Below are positions 6,466-13,099 of a stretch of DNA of 16,131 bases, piece by piece. The notes below the pieces were generated by a model, which did not search any database, was not told where the DNA came from, and worked only from the letters and a program-made list of their open reading frames with translations. A program made the position numbers and the translations under genes. Source of the stretch: Clostridia bacterium (lineage in GTDB: Bacteria > Bacillota > Clostridia > Oscillospirales > CAG-382); assembly GCA_017613815.1 (NCBI GenBank), contig JAGADB010000062.1, forward strand, positions 1 through 16,131. Reading direction: 5' to 3'. Position 1 is the stretch's first letter; each line of letters starts with the position of its first letter.

Positions 6466-6853
6466 CACCAAAATCATAAAAATCCGTATCCGCTCCGGCG
6501 GATTTCTTAACTTGTTTCGGTTTTTTCGGCTTCATGAGTTTAAGATCCGTATCGGCAAACTCCTCTTTTCCCGTTTCGACGGTCGTTATTGTGAGTTCGT
6601 CCGGAAATAAATCATCGTCGCCCAAATATATTCCTTCCGTAACGTACAAATCCTCGTCGTCGCCTTCGGACGCTTCGAGCATGTGTATGAGCATCATCTT
6701 TTCTTCAAAATCCGGGTCGTCGGGGTCAGGGAAAAATCCGTGCGGTTTTTTGGCGGTTTTGCCTTTTTGGGCGCGGCTTTTCCCGGTGCCGGCTTTTTTA
6801 TCAAGCCTGCCCCCGATATTTTGAAACAATTTGCCGAAAAAGCCTTTTCCCAT
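6461..6853 (-). CDS. Unrecognised small charged protein
   Basis: A 130-residue protein I do not recognise. The first 35-40 residues are basic and begin with MGKGFFGKLFQNIGG, which could form a short amphipathic helix, followed by a Lys/Gly/Ala-rich linker. The middle is strongly acidic (FFPDPDDPDFEEKMM, then SEGDDEDLY and GDDDLFPDEL), and the tail has a KPKKPKQVKK patch before an acidic end. No signal peptide, membrane segment or enzyme motif is seen; much of it may be disordered. It starts at the ATG at 6853 with AGGAG 9 nt upstream. It lies 65 nt downstream of the exported-protein gene with no promoter or terminator visible between them, so the two probably form one transcript. The frame is real by its ribosome-binding site and by the terminator at its stop. 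Function unknown. Confidence 0.7.
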   Translation of the reverse strand: MGKGFFGKLFQNIGGRLDKKAGTGKSRAQKGKTAKKPHGFFPDPDDPDFEEKMMLIHMLEASEGDDEDLYVTEGIYLGDDDLFPDELTITTVETGKEEFADTDLKLMKPKKPKQVKKSAGADTDFYDFGE

Positions 6854-6918
6854 ACTGATTTCTCCTGATTTTCTGTTTTTATATCTGCTTCAACGGATGA
6901 GGATGTACCTGACACATA

Positions 6919-7716
6919 TTAAAGAATAAACCATCTACATATGGAACCGACCAGGGAAATATACCGGTTGTACTGATAAAATACATAAATTATGCTCATC
7001 AACCATTCCCATGGTCCTAAGCCCTCTTCCAATGGTTCTAATACTTTTTCCACCGATTCAAAACCCTCATCAGATTGTTCTAAAACCCGATCTAAAGCCT
7101 CGCCCCAGGCATCATACGTTTTTTCATTAACCTCATCCACCGGTTCTAAAAACTCAAACACCCGATCTAAAACCTCGCTCAAAACATCAGACGCTTTGTC
7201 TTCCCTGTCCTTTTTTTCTTTTAAGTCATTAAGGATATCCTGTTCATATTCCGTAAACTCGTCAAAAGAATCAATATATACTATACATTTGAATTCCTCA
7301 AGCTTGCCGATTCTGTAATTGTTTTCTTTTTTTCTATTCGAATACCTCCTATCATTTTTAGTTACCAATTCTTCGGGAAAATCGGTTATGAGAACCTTAC
7401 ACAGATTACTCTTTGCGTATACAACGGCATAACCGTCCGCCGAATAGAAATATAAATCATGACCGTCATATTTATGATTATATTCATGACTTAGAATTAC
7501 ATCTAACGCATAGGAATTTTCCGCAATCACCAATTCGTCAACACCGGCACAATGCACCATTTGAAACATTCCGTCCCCGACATGCCCGCGATAATCTCTG
7601 CCATAGGGATTTCCGTATTTTTCCTCGTTCAATGTATATGATTCGTCGTCAAACGAAAGGGCTGCCAAAACCAAAAAACAAGTTATCAGAATCCACAACC
7701 ACGAACGCTTTTTCAT
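6919..7716 (-). CDS. Unrecognised exported or membrane-anchored protein with 25-residue repeats
   Basis: A 265-residue protein of unknown function. Residues 1-20 (MKKRSWLWILITCFLVLAAL) are a signal peptide or an N-terminal anchor, and residues 236-265 form a second hydrophobic, aromatic segment, so the middle is probably outside the cell or the protein spans the membrane twice. Residues 30-115 look like a compact beta-rich domain. It contains HEYNH at 77-81, which matches the HExxH zinc-peptidase pattern, though nothing else marks it as a peptidase. Residues 155-233 are highly acidic and helical, with a 25-residue repeat (EVLDRV at 181-186, EALDRV at 206-211). Start at the ATG at 7716 with GGAGG 5 nt upstream and a good promoter behind it. 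It appears more AT-rich than spoIVA and the ribosomal genes. It probably forms an operon with the next small gene. Confidence 0.75.
   Translation of the reverse strand: MKKRSWLWILITCFLVLAALSFDDESYTLNEEKYGNPYGRDYRGHVGDGMFQMVHCAGVDELVIAENSYALDVILSHEYNHKYDGHDLYFYSADGYAVVYAKSNLCKVLITDFPEELVTKNDRRYSNRKKENNYRIGKLEEFKCIVYIDSFDEFTEYEQDILNDLKEKKDREDKASDVLSEVLDRVFEFLEPVDEVNEKTYDAWGEALDRVLEQSDEGFESVEKVLEPLEEGLGPWEWLMSIIYVFYQYNRYISLVGSICRWFIL
7085..7180 (-). repeat. Direct repeat within the exported-protein gene, 75-nt period
   Basis: The 21-nt segments at 7085-7105 and 7160-7180 differ at only two positions and are exactly 75 nt apart, so a 25-codon unit was duplicated in frame. They encode EALDRV and EVLDRV-type helices. 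Confidence 0.75.
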
Positions 7717-7763
7717 GATTACCTCCGTACAGTAAACTTATACGAGTTTATTTTACAGTTAAA

Positions 7764-7792
7764 ATGATATATCAAACGGCGAAATTTGTCAA
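7764..7792 (-). promoter_or_regulatory. Promoter of the orphan gene pair
   Basis: Minus-strand TTGACA (7792-7787), 17-bp spacer, TATCAT (7769-7764), about 48 nt upstream of the ATG at 7716. It lies just downstream of the spoIVA terminator, so the pair is transcribed independently. Confidence 0.8.
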
Positions 7793-7802
7793 GAAAGAAA
7801 AG

Positions 7803-7828
7803 AAAAACCTGCCGAGAGGCAGGTTTTT
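7803..7828. terminator. Terminator after spoIVA
   Basis: CCTGCC (7808-7813), loop GAGA, GGCAGG (7818-7823), flanked by A5 and T6 so that the stem can reach 11 bp. It begins about 12 nt after the spoIVA stop and is T-rich on the minus strand (TTTTTCTTTTC). Confidence 0.9.
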
Positions 7829-7839
7829 TCCTGTTATCA

Positions 7840-9318
7840 TTAAAGCAAAATACATATAAGTCCGTTTGAGCCCTCGTTTATGATTTTCTGCAAGGTGCTT
7901 GTGAGTTTCATGCGTGCGTCGTACGGCATATGTGCGAGTTTTGCGTTTAGTCCCTCGTTTACGAGCTCGTGGAGCGATTTTCCGAAAATATTGGATTCCC
8001 ATATACTTGCGGGGTTTTCCTCGAACTCTTTGAGCAGAAATTTCACGACGTCCTCCGACTGTTTTTCGCTTCCGACAATGGGGCTGACTTCGGTCTGTAT
8101 ATCCGCCTTTATCATATGTATCGACGGAGCGGACGCGCGCAGTTTTACGCCGTAGCCGCCCGGCTGTTTCACGATTTCCGGCTCCTCGAGCTTCAGATCC
8201 TCGACCGACGGCGTTACTATTCCGTAGCCCGTCTCGTTTACCTGTTTCATAGCGGACGAAAACTTATCGTATTCCTTTTTCATCTCGGCAAGCTCGCTCA
8301 TAACGTACATAAGCGACTCCTCGCCGTCGATTTCAAAGCCGGTTTTATCGGAAAGTATCTTATAGAAGGATTCCTCCGGCACGTCGATTTCAAGGTTTGC
8401 CTTTCCGCACGACAAATCTATATCTTTGAGTTCTATCGACGCGTTATACTCGTCTTCGGTGAGGTTTTCGAAGTTTTTCCTCACCTCGCCGACCTTGGAG
8501 ATTTCTCCCGCTCTATTGAAAATATCCTCGAAAATCCGCTTTTTGAGCGGGTGCTCGTCTTCGAGGGAGTTCATCCATTCGGGAAGCGCAAACTTAAGTT
8601 CTTTTACGGGAAATTCGAGAAGCACGAGTTCGAGGATATTCTTTATATCCTTTTCGTCGAGTTCAACGCAGCTGACGAGCGCGACGGGCACGTCGAATTT
8701 CTCCTCGAGTTCGAGTGCGGTATCTATGGCGCTCTTTTCCGACGGAAGTGCTGAATTGAGCACTATCACGAACGGTTTATTCTGCGCTTTGAGTTCGTTT
8801 ATGGCGCGTGTTTCCGCCTCGATATAGTTTTCGCGGGGGATTTCGCCTATACTTCCGTCTGTCGTTACGAGTATTCCTATTGTGGAGTGCTCGTTTATGA
8901 CCTTTTTGGTGCCGATTTCAGCCGCTTTTTCAAACGGGACCGGCTCGTCTGACCACGGAGTCATGACCATTCTCGGTTTATCGTCCTCGACATGCCCCAT
9001 GGCGCCCGGAACCATATAGCCGACGCAGTCTATCATCTTTACTTTCAGCGACGCGTTATCGGACACGCGGATTTCCACGGCGTCGTTGGGTATAAATTTC
9101 GGCTCGGTCGTCATAACCGTCTTTCCGGCGGCGCTCTGCGGGAGTTCGTCCCTTGCCCTGTCCCTGTTATTTTCGTCGGGAATATTCGGCAGCACGAGGG
9201 TATCCATAAATTTCTTTATGAACGTCGATTTTCCCGTCCTTACGGGTCCTACCACGCCGATATAGATATCTCCGCCCGTTCTTTCGGCAATATCGTTATA
9301 CAGTTTTGTATGAGTCAT
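7840..9318 (-). CDS. spoIVA: Stage IV sporulation protein A (spore coat basement-layer ATPase)
   Basis: In sporulating cells this ATPase polymerises on the outer forespore surface, made in the mother cell, and forms the platform for coat and cortex assembly. At 492 residues it matches the B. subtilis protein in length. The N-terminal domain has Walker A GPVRTGKST at 24-32 (K30), the sensor threonines in VMTTEPKF at 69-76 (T70, T71), and Walker B MIDCVGY at 95-101 (D97). These are the same positions used by the studied B. subtilis protein. The C-terminus ends with the conserved hydrophobic GLICILL that helps membrane targeting. Start at the ATG at 9318 with GGGAGG 8 nt upstream. It follows rplQ behind a terminator, so it is a single-gene unit. 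Its presence indicates an endospore former. Expression should be sigma-E dependent by analogy, but I could not place a good sigma-E promoter. Confidence 0.97.
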   Translation of the reverse strand: MTHTKLYNDIAERTGGDIYIGVVGPVRTGKSTFIKKFMDTLVLPNIPDENNRDRARDELPQSAAGKTVMTTEPKFIPNDAVEIRVSDNASLKVKMIDCVGYMVPGAMGHVEDDKPRMVMTPWSDEPVPFEKAAEIGTKKVINEHSTIGILVTTDGSIGEIPRENYIEAETRAINELKAQNKPFVIVLNSALPSEKSAIDTALELEEKFDVPVALVSCVELDEKDIKNILELVLLEFPVKELKFALPEWMNSLEDEHPLKKRIFEDIFNRAGEISKVGEVRKNFENLTEDEYNASIELKDIDLSCGKANLEIDVPEESFYKILSDKTGFEIDGEESLMYVMSELAEMKKEYDKFSSAMKQVNETGYGIVTPSVEDLKLEEPEIVKQPGGYGVKLRASAPSIHMIKADIQTEVSPIVGSEKQSEDVVKFLLKEFEENPASIWESNIFGKSLHELVNEGLNAKLAHMPYDARMKLTSTLQKIINEGSNGLICILL

Positions 9319-9410
9319 ATAATATCCTCCCGGTTCTTATTATGAGTCGTTTCTCTGTATCAATATATTTGCCTTCCTGCGTTTTTATTCCTTTTTTGCG
9401 TTTTTTAAGC

Positions 9411-9442
9411 AAAAAAGACACGGATTTTTCCGTGTCTTTTTT
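9411..9442 (-). terminator. Terminator of the alpha (rplQ) operon
   Basis: AAAAAAGACACGGA (9411-9424), loop TTTT, TCCGTGTCTTTTTT (9429-9442): a perfect 14-bp stem with a GC core. It sits 17 nt after the rplQ stop and closes the long ribosomal transcript. Confidence 0.93.
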
Positions 9443-9458
9443 ATTTTTTATCGGTTTA

Positions 9459-9803
9459 TTACTTTACGAGCTCGATTATCGCCATTTCGGCGCCGTCTCC
9501 GCGTCTGGGACCTATTTTGAGCACTCTTGTATAACCGCCGTTTCTGTCTGCGTACGACGGCGCGATTTCATTGAAGAGTTTTACCACAACCGCTTCTTTT
9601 GTTATAAACGAAAGGGCCTGTCTCTTTGCCGCAAGAGTATTCTTTTTGCCTAAAGTAATCATTTTATCCGTAAGCGCACGTAATTCCTTCGCTCTGTATA
9701 CGGTCGTTTCGAGTCTGCCGTTTTCAAGCAGGTACGTAACGAGGCCTTTGAGCATCGACATTCTTATGTCGGTAGGACGTCCGAGTTTTCTTGTTCCTGG
9801 CAT
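9459..9803 (-). CDS. rplQ: 50S ribosomal protein L17
   Basis: Large-subunit protein near the exit tunnel. Its 114 residues fit the bacterial short form (about 110-120). The N-terminus MPGTRKLGRPTDIRMSMLKGLVTYLLENGRLETT corresponds to the family's RKLGR...R..ML..L...L...GRI.TT signature, with T in TVYRAKELR leading into the ITLGKKNTL segment and a C-terminus with GGYTRVLKIGPRRGDGAEMAIIELV. Start at the ATG at 9803 with GGAGGAG about 6 nt upstream. It follows rpoA by 69 nt as the last gene of the alpha operon. Confidence 0.97.
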   Translation of the reverse strand: MPGTRKLGRPTDIRMSMLKGLVTYLLENGRLETTVYRAKELRALTDKMITLGKKNTLAAKRQALSFITKEAVVVKLFNEIAPSYADRNGGYTRVLKIGPRRGDGAEMAIIELVK

Positions 9804-9831
9804 TTTTACTCCTCCTTCTTGAGTAGATATT

Positions 9832-9853
9832 ATACCGATTTCTTATTCGGTAT
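9832..9853 (-). promoter_or_regulatory. Hairpin in the rpoA-rplQ gap
   Basis: ATACCGA (9832-9838) and TCGGTAT (9847-9853) form a 7-bp stem with an 8-nt loop, just upstream of the rplQ ribosome-binding site. Further TATCGGT copies at 9851-9857 and 9876-ward repeat the motif. There is no T-run, so it is not a terminator; it may set rplQ translation or protect a processed end. Confidence 0.35.
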
Positions 9854-9872
9854 CGGTAAAAACAGTATCGGT

Positions 9873-10826
9873 TCAGTCTTCATCCTTTTTAAGCGCAAGT
9901 CCGAGGGAATGAAGCTTCTGGATTACTTCTTCCATAGACTTCTTTCCGAGGTTTCTCACCTTTCCGAGCTCTTCCTCGGTCTTATTTACAAGGTCTTCGA
10001 CTGTATCTATGCCGGCACGCTTCAAGCAGTTGAATGAACGCACTGACATGTCAAGCTCCTCAATAGTCATCTCCAACACTTTTTCTTTTACCGTCTCGTG
10101 TCTGTCAATCAATATTTCCGTCTTCTTTGCGTCGTCTGACAAGTCTATGAACAGACTGAGATGCTCATTGAGAATCTTGGCAGCTAAAGATATAGCTTCC
10201 TTTGCCGAAATCGTTCCGTCTGTGAGAACTTCAAGCGTAAGTTTATCGTAGTCGGTCATATTGCCCACACGCGTATTCTCAACCGTGTAGTTTACTTTAT
10301 ATACCGGCGTATATATCGAATCCACGCAGATAAGTCCTATCGGCGGGTTCTGCATAAGCGCCTTGTTCTTTTCGCCCGACACGTATCCTCTTCCGTGGCC
10401 GAACGTAAGCTCCATTTTGAGACTTCCGCCCTTTTCCACGTACGCTATGTGCTGGTCCTTGTTCAATATTTCAATATCCGCATCGCACTTGATATCGCCC
10501 GCCGTTACTTCGCCCTCTTCGGTCGCTTCGAGGAACACCGTTTTGGGTGCGTCGGTGTGCAGTTTCGCCGTGATGCCTTTGATATTCAGTATTATTTCGG
10601 GAACGTCTTCCTTAACATTGGGGATTATAGAGATTTCGTGCAACACTCCGTCTATCTTTACGCTTGTCGCCGCTACGCCCGGAAGTGAGCTGAGCAGTAC
10701 TCTGCGAAGGGAATTTCCGAGTGTTGTGCCATATCCTCTCTCCAACGGTTCTATGACGAACTTGCCGTAGGACCCGTCGGATTTTAATTCTACTGTTGTT
10801 ATATTTGGTCTTTCTATTTCTATCAT
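9873..10826 (-). CDS. rpoA: DNA-directed RNA polymerase subunit alpha
   Basis: Forms the dimer that nucleates RNA polymerase assembly and contacts activators and UP elements. 317 residues, normal length. The N-terminal domain (about 1-230) shows EPLERGYGTTLGNSLRRVLLSSLPG at 26-50, the dimerisation and beta/beta'-binding block. A linker follows, then the C-terminal helix-hairpin-helix domain from about residue 250 (LDMSVRSFNCLKRAGIDTVEDLV, then LGKVRNLGKKSMEEVIQKL), which binds DNA and regulators. Start at the ATG at 10826, GGGGAGG 9 nt upstream. It lies between rpsD (51-nt gap) and rplQ, the standard alpha operon order. Confidence 0.98.
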   Translation of the reverse strand: MIEIERPNITTVELKSDGSYGKFVIEPLERGYGTTLGNSLRRVLLSSLPGVAATSVKIDGVLHEISIIPNVKEDVPEIILNIKGITAKLHTDAPKTVFLEATEEGEVTAGDIKCDADIEILNKDQHIAYVEKGGSLKMELTFGHGRGYVSGEKNKALMQNPPIGLICVDSIYTPVYKVNYTVENTRVGNMTDYDKLTLEVLTDGTISAKEAISLAAKILNEHLSLFIDLSDDAKKTEILIDRHETVKEKVLEMTIEELDMSVRSFNCLKRAGIDTVEDLVNKTEEELGKVRNLGKKSMEEVIQKLHSLGLALKKDED

Positions 10827-10877
10827 TGCCTGAAACCTCCCCTTTTTTATAACTTTTTATACTCTTCGTTCAAAAGG

Positions 10878-11510
10878 TTATGAATTCTTTGAATACAACT
10901 CAACGATGAAGTGTTCTTCAAACGGGAAGTCAATATCCTCTCTTGTCGGAAGCTTTGTAACCGTCGCGGTTACGTTCTGCTTGTCAACATCAATCCATGC
11001 GGGGAACGTGCGGTTATCGAGATTTTCAACGAGCGACTTTATCTTTTCGGACTTCTTGCTCGATTCTTTTACCGATATTACGTCTCCGGCTTTTACTATT
11101 ATTGAAGGTATATCCGCTTTTTTGCCGTTGATTTCGAAGTGGCCGTGGGTTACGAGCTGTCTTGCGTCTCTTCTGCTCTCTCCCATACCCATTCTGAATA
11201 CTACGTTATCAAATCTGCGCTCGATGAGCGTCAAAAGATTTTCGCCGGTCATTCCTTCTTTTGCGTCTGCTATTTTGAAGTAGTTTCTGAACTGTCTTTC
11301 GGATATTCCGTAGTATCTCTTTGCCTTCTGCGATTCGCGCAGCTGGCGTGCATATTCGCTGTTCTTCTTACGTGCCGCGCCGTGCTGTCCGGGTGCTCCC
11401 GTACGTCTGTTTATTGCGCACTTCTCGGTATAGCAGCGTTCGCCCTTTGCAAACAGTTTTACGCCTTCTCTGCGGCACAGTCTGCATGCAGGACCTGTAT
11501 ATTTTGCCAT
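10878..11510 (-). CDS. rpsD: 30S ribosomal protein S4, zinc-binding form
   Basis: Primary 16S rRNA binder that starts 30S assembly, and in many bacteria the translational repressor of the alpha operon. 210 residues. The N-terminus carries Cys9, Cys12, Cys26 and Cys31, a complete C-x2-C-x13-C-x4-C zinc site, so this is the C+ form. The S4 RNA-binding domain follows at about 95-160 (LIERRFDNVVFRMGMGESRRDARQLVTHGHFEINGKKADIPS). Start at the ATG at 11510 with GGAGG 10 nt upstream; the gap to rpsK is 33 nt. I did not find a convincing S4-binding pseudoknot upstream of rpsM. Confidence 0.98.
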   Translation of the reverse strand: MAKYTGPACRLCRREGVKLFAKGERCYTEKCAINRRTGAPGQHGAARKKNSEYARQLRESQKAKRYYGISERQFRNYFKIADAKEGMTGENLLTLIERRFDNVVFRMGMGESRRDARQLVTHGHFEINGKKADIPSIIVKAGDVISVKESSKKSEKIKSLVENLDNRTFPAWIDVDKQNVTATVTKLPTREDIDFPFEEHFIVELYSKNS

Positions 11511-11543
11511 GAGTCTTTTTCCTCCTTGTCTTTTTCTTTCGGA

Positions 11544-11945
11544 TTATACGCGTCTTCTCTTGGGAGGACGGCATCCGTTATGCGGGATAGGTGTTACGTC
11601 TTTGATGGATACGATTTCAAGACCTGCGGTCTGAAGCGCTCTTATCGCAGATTCTCTGCCCTGTCCGGGGCCTTTTACGAACACTTCCACCGTTTTGAGT
11701 CCGTGTTCCATCGCCGCTTTGGCTGCTGTTTCCGCCGCGGTCTGCGCTGCGTACGGAGTCGATTTTCTCGAGCCTCTGAAGCCCATTTCGCCTGCCGATG
11801 CCCATGAAATCGTGTTTCCGTTGGTATCGCTTATAGTTACTATCGTATTGTTAAAAGATGAACGGATATGCGCCGAACCTTTTTCTATGTTCTTGCGTTC
11901 GCGGCGTTTTCTCGTTGTCGTCTTTTTTGCTGCAACCTTTGCCAT
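11544..11945 (-). CDS. rpsK: 30S ribosomal protein S11
   Basis: Platform protein of the small subunit, near the mRNA exit and the Shine-Dalgarno helix. 133 residues. Residues 20-60 (IEKGSAHIRSSFNNTIVTISDTNGN, then SAGEMGFRGSRKSTPYAAQ) and the C-terminal DVTPIPHNGCRPPKRRRV are invariant family segments. The N-terminus is a basic extension (MAKVAAKKTTTRKRRERK). The nearest Shine-Dalgarno sequence (GGAG) lies 14 nt before the ATG at 11945, longer than usual. Gap to rpsM 57 nt. Confidence 0.98.
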   Translation of the reverse strand: MAKVAAKKTTTRKRRERKNIEKGSAHIRSSFNNTIVTISDTNGNTISWASAGEMGFRGSRKSTPYAAQTAAETAAKAAMEHGLKTVEVFVKGPGQGRESAIRALQTAGLEIVSIKDVTPIPHNGCRPPKRRRV

Positions 11946-12002
11946 ATTTTAGTTTTTCACTCCTTCCTTTGCGGACGTGCTTTCACTCCGCAAAAAAGTC
12001 AA

Positions 12003-12371
12003 TTATTTCTTCTTATTGGCTATTGTCTTAGCCGGACCTTTACGCGTTCTTGCGTTTGTCTTGGATCTCTGTCCTCTTACGGGAAGTCCCTTGCGGTGTC
12101 TTGTTCCTCTGTAAGAATCGATTTCCACGAGACGCTTTATGTTCATTGCAACTTCTCTTCTCAGGTCGCCTTCTACCATATATTCATGTTCGATGGCTTC
12201 ACGAAGCTTTGCAACGTCTTCTTCCGTAAGATCCTTTACTCTTGTATCGGGATTGATACCTGTTTTAGCAAGTATTTTATTAGAACTTGTACGGCCTATT
12301 CCGAAAATATAAGTGAGTCCGATTTCAACTCTCTTCTCTCTCGGAAGGTCTACACCTGCGATACGTGCCAT
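12003..12371 (-). CDS. rpsM: 30S ribosomal protein S13
   Basis: Head protein of the small subunit that contacts the P-site tRNA and forms inter-subunit bridges with L5. 122 residues. MARIAGVDLPREKRVEIGLTYIFGIG starts the helix-two-turn-helix domain, DLTEEDVAKLREAIE follows in the middle, and RGTRHRKGLPVRGQRSKTNARTRKG leads into the basic tail that reaches the tRNA. Start at the ATG at 12371, GAGGTG about 10 nt upstream. First small-subunit gene of the alpha cluster, 48 nt after rpmJ. Confidence 0.98.
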   Translation of the reverse strand: MARIAGVDLPREKRVEIGLTYIFGIGRTSSNKILAKTGINPDTRVKDLTEEDVAKLREAIEHEYMVEGDLRREVAMNIKRLVEIDSYRGTRHRKGLPVRGQRSKTNARTRKGPAKTIANKKK

Positions 12372-12419
12372 TCTTTTTTTACACCTCGTTTTCTCGTCTT
12401 TCGACGTTTGTGGCTTTTA

Positions 12420-12533
12420 TCAGCCCTGTCTCTGCTTATGCTTCGGGTTTTCGCAGATAACCATTACGACGCCGTGTCTCTTGATTATCTTGCATTTTTC
12501 GCATATTTTCTTTACCGAAGGTTTAACTTTCAT
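12420..12533 (-). CDS. rpmJ: 50S ribosomal protein L36, zinc-binding form
   Basis: The smallest large-subunit protein, bound to 23S rRNA domains near the factor-binding region. The 37-residue start at 12533 (MKVKPSVKKICEKCK) is chosen because AGGAGG lies 8 nt upstream and because the family begins exactly there; the longer open frame upstream runs into infA. Cys11, Cys14, Cys27 and His32 give a complete zinc ribbon, so this is the C+ paralogue, consistent with the C+ S4 nearby. Confidence 0.96.
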   Translation of the reverse strand: MKVKPSVKKICEKCKIIKRHGVVMVICENPKHKQRQG

Positions 12534-12570
12534 CTTAAATTCCTCCTGTTTTTGAGCTTTTCGCTTACGC

Positions 12571-12789
12571 TTATTTTGCTCTCCACGTAATTCTGCCTTT
12601 CGTAAGGTCATAACTCGACACTTCGACGGTTACCTTATCTCCGGGAAGAATTTTTATAAAGTTCATTCTGAGTTTCCCCGATATATGCGCCGTTACGACG
12701 TGCTCATTCGGGAGTTTTACCAAGAAGGTCGCGTTTGGAAGCGCTTCCGTTACTACGCCTTCGAATTCAATTACGTCGTCTTTCGACAA
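12571..12789 (-). CDS. infA: Translation initiation factor IF-1
   Basis: Occupies the 30S A site during initiation and helps IF-2 and IF-3. An S1-like OB fold fills the whole protein: DDVIEFEGVVTEALPNATF at the N-terminus, HISGKLRMNFIKILPGDKVTVE in the middle, and DLTKGRITWRAK at the end. I take TTG at 12789 as the start. It gives 72 residues (M-SKDDVIEF, the usual length and N-terminus of IF-1) and places GGAGG 7 nt upstream. The in-frame ATG at 12795 would add two residues (MN), but its GGAGG is only 1 nt away, too close for normal initiation. Gap to the KOW gene is about 16 nt. Confidence 0.95.
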   Translation of the reverse strand: MSKDDVIEFEGVVTEALPNATFLVKLPNEHVVTAHISGKLRMNFIKILPGDKVTVEVSSYDLTKGRITWRAK

Positions 12790-12805
12790 GTTCATCCCTC
12801 CATAA

Positions 12806-13099
12806 TCAATTATATTTTTCGAGCAACTGAACGATTTGCCCGTCGTTTACGTCTGTAAGCGTCTCTTTTCCTATTGTTTCAAGGTGGGAAACGCTCTTTT
12901 TCTTTGCGTTTGCGGTATTTCTGCCTTTTCCGTTTACGATTCTTGCGAAAAGCTTGCCTTTTTCATCGGTTTCGGTGCTTATCACGGCGTAAACTCTGCC
13001 GCGGTCTCTGCCGGACCGGGAGCGGACTATGCTTCCGACGCAAATTTCCGACGTATTATTTACGGTTGTCTTTAATTTTCTTTTTTTATCAAAACTCAT
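12806..13099 (-). CDS. KOW-domain RNA-binding protein (L14e/L6e/L27e-like)
   Basis: A 97-residue protein with a KOW motif at about residues 19-50: CVGSIVRSRSGRDRGRVYAVI, whose VGxIVxSxxGRDxGR pattern is the usual signature of the small clostridial KOW proteins between map and infA. The rest is basic, with KGRNTANAKKKSVSHLETIGKE, and ends in a hydrophobic strand (DGQIVQLLEKY). It probably binds rRNA or ribosomes; the exact role is not established. The start ATG at 13099 overlaps the map stop as ATGA, and no nearby Shine-Dalgarno is seen. Translation is likely coupled to map by termination-reinitiation. The first 18 residues are an extension beyond most family members, so a start further in cannot be excluded, although no better ribosome-binding site occurs. 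Confidence 0.85.
   Translation of the reverse strand: MSFDKKRKLKTTVNNTSEICVGSIVRSRSGRDRGRVYAVISTETDEKGKLFARIVNGKGRNTANAKKKSVSHLETIGKETLTDVNDGQIVQLLEKYN

Noticed and set aside
9337..9369. Possible sigma-E promoter of spoIVA (AATATATT and CATAATAA on the minus strand)
   Set aside because: The -10-like box matches only in part and the spacing of 17 is longer than the usual 14-15, in AT-rich DNA where such matches are common.
12534..12611. N-terminal extension of L36 by 26 residues
   Set aside because: The extension overlaps the end of infA, and the AGGAGG site and universal L36 N-terminus fix the start at 12533.
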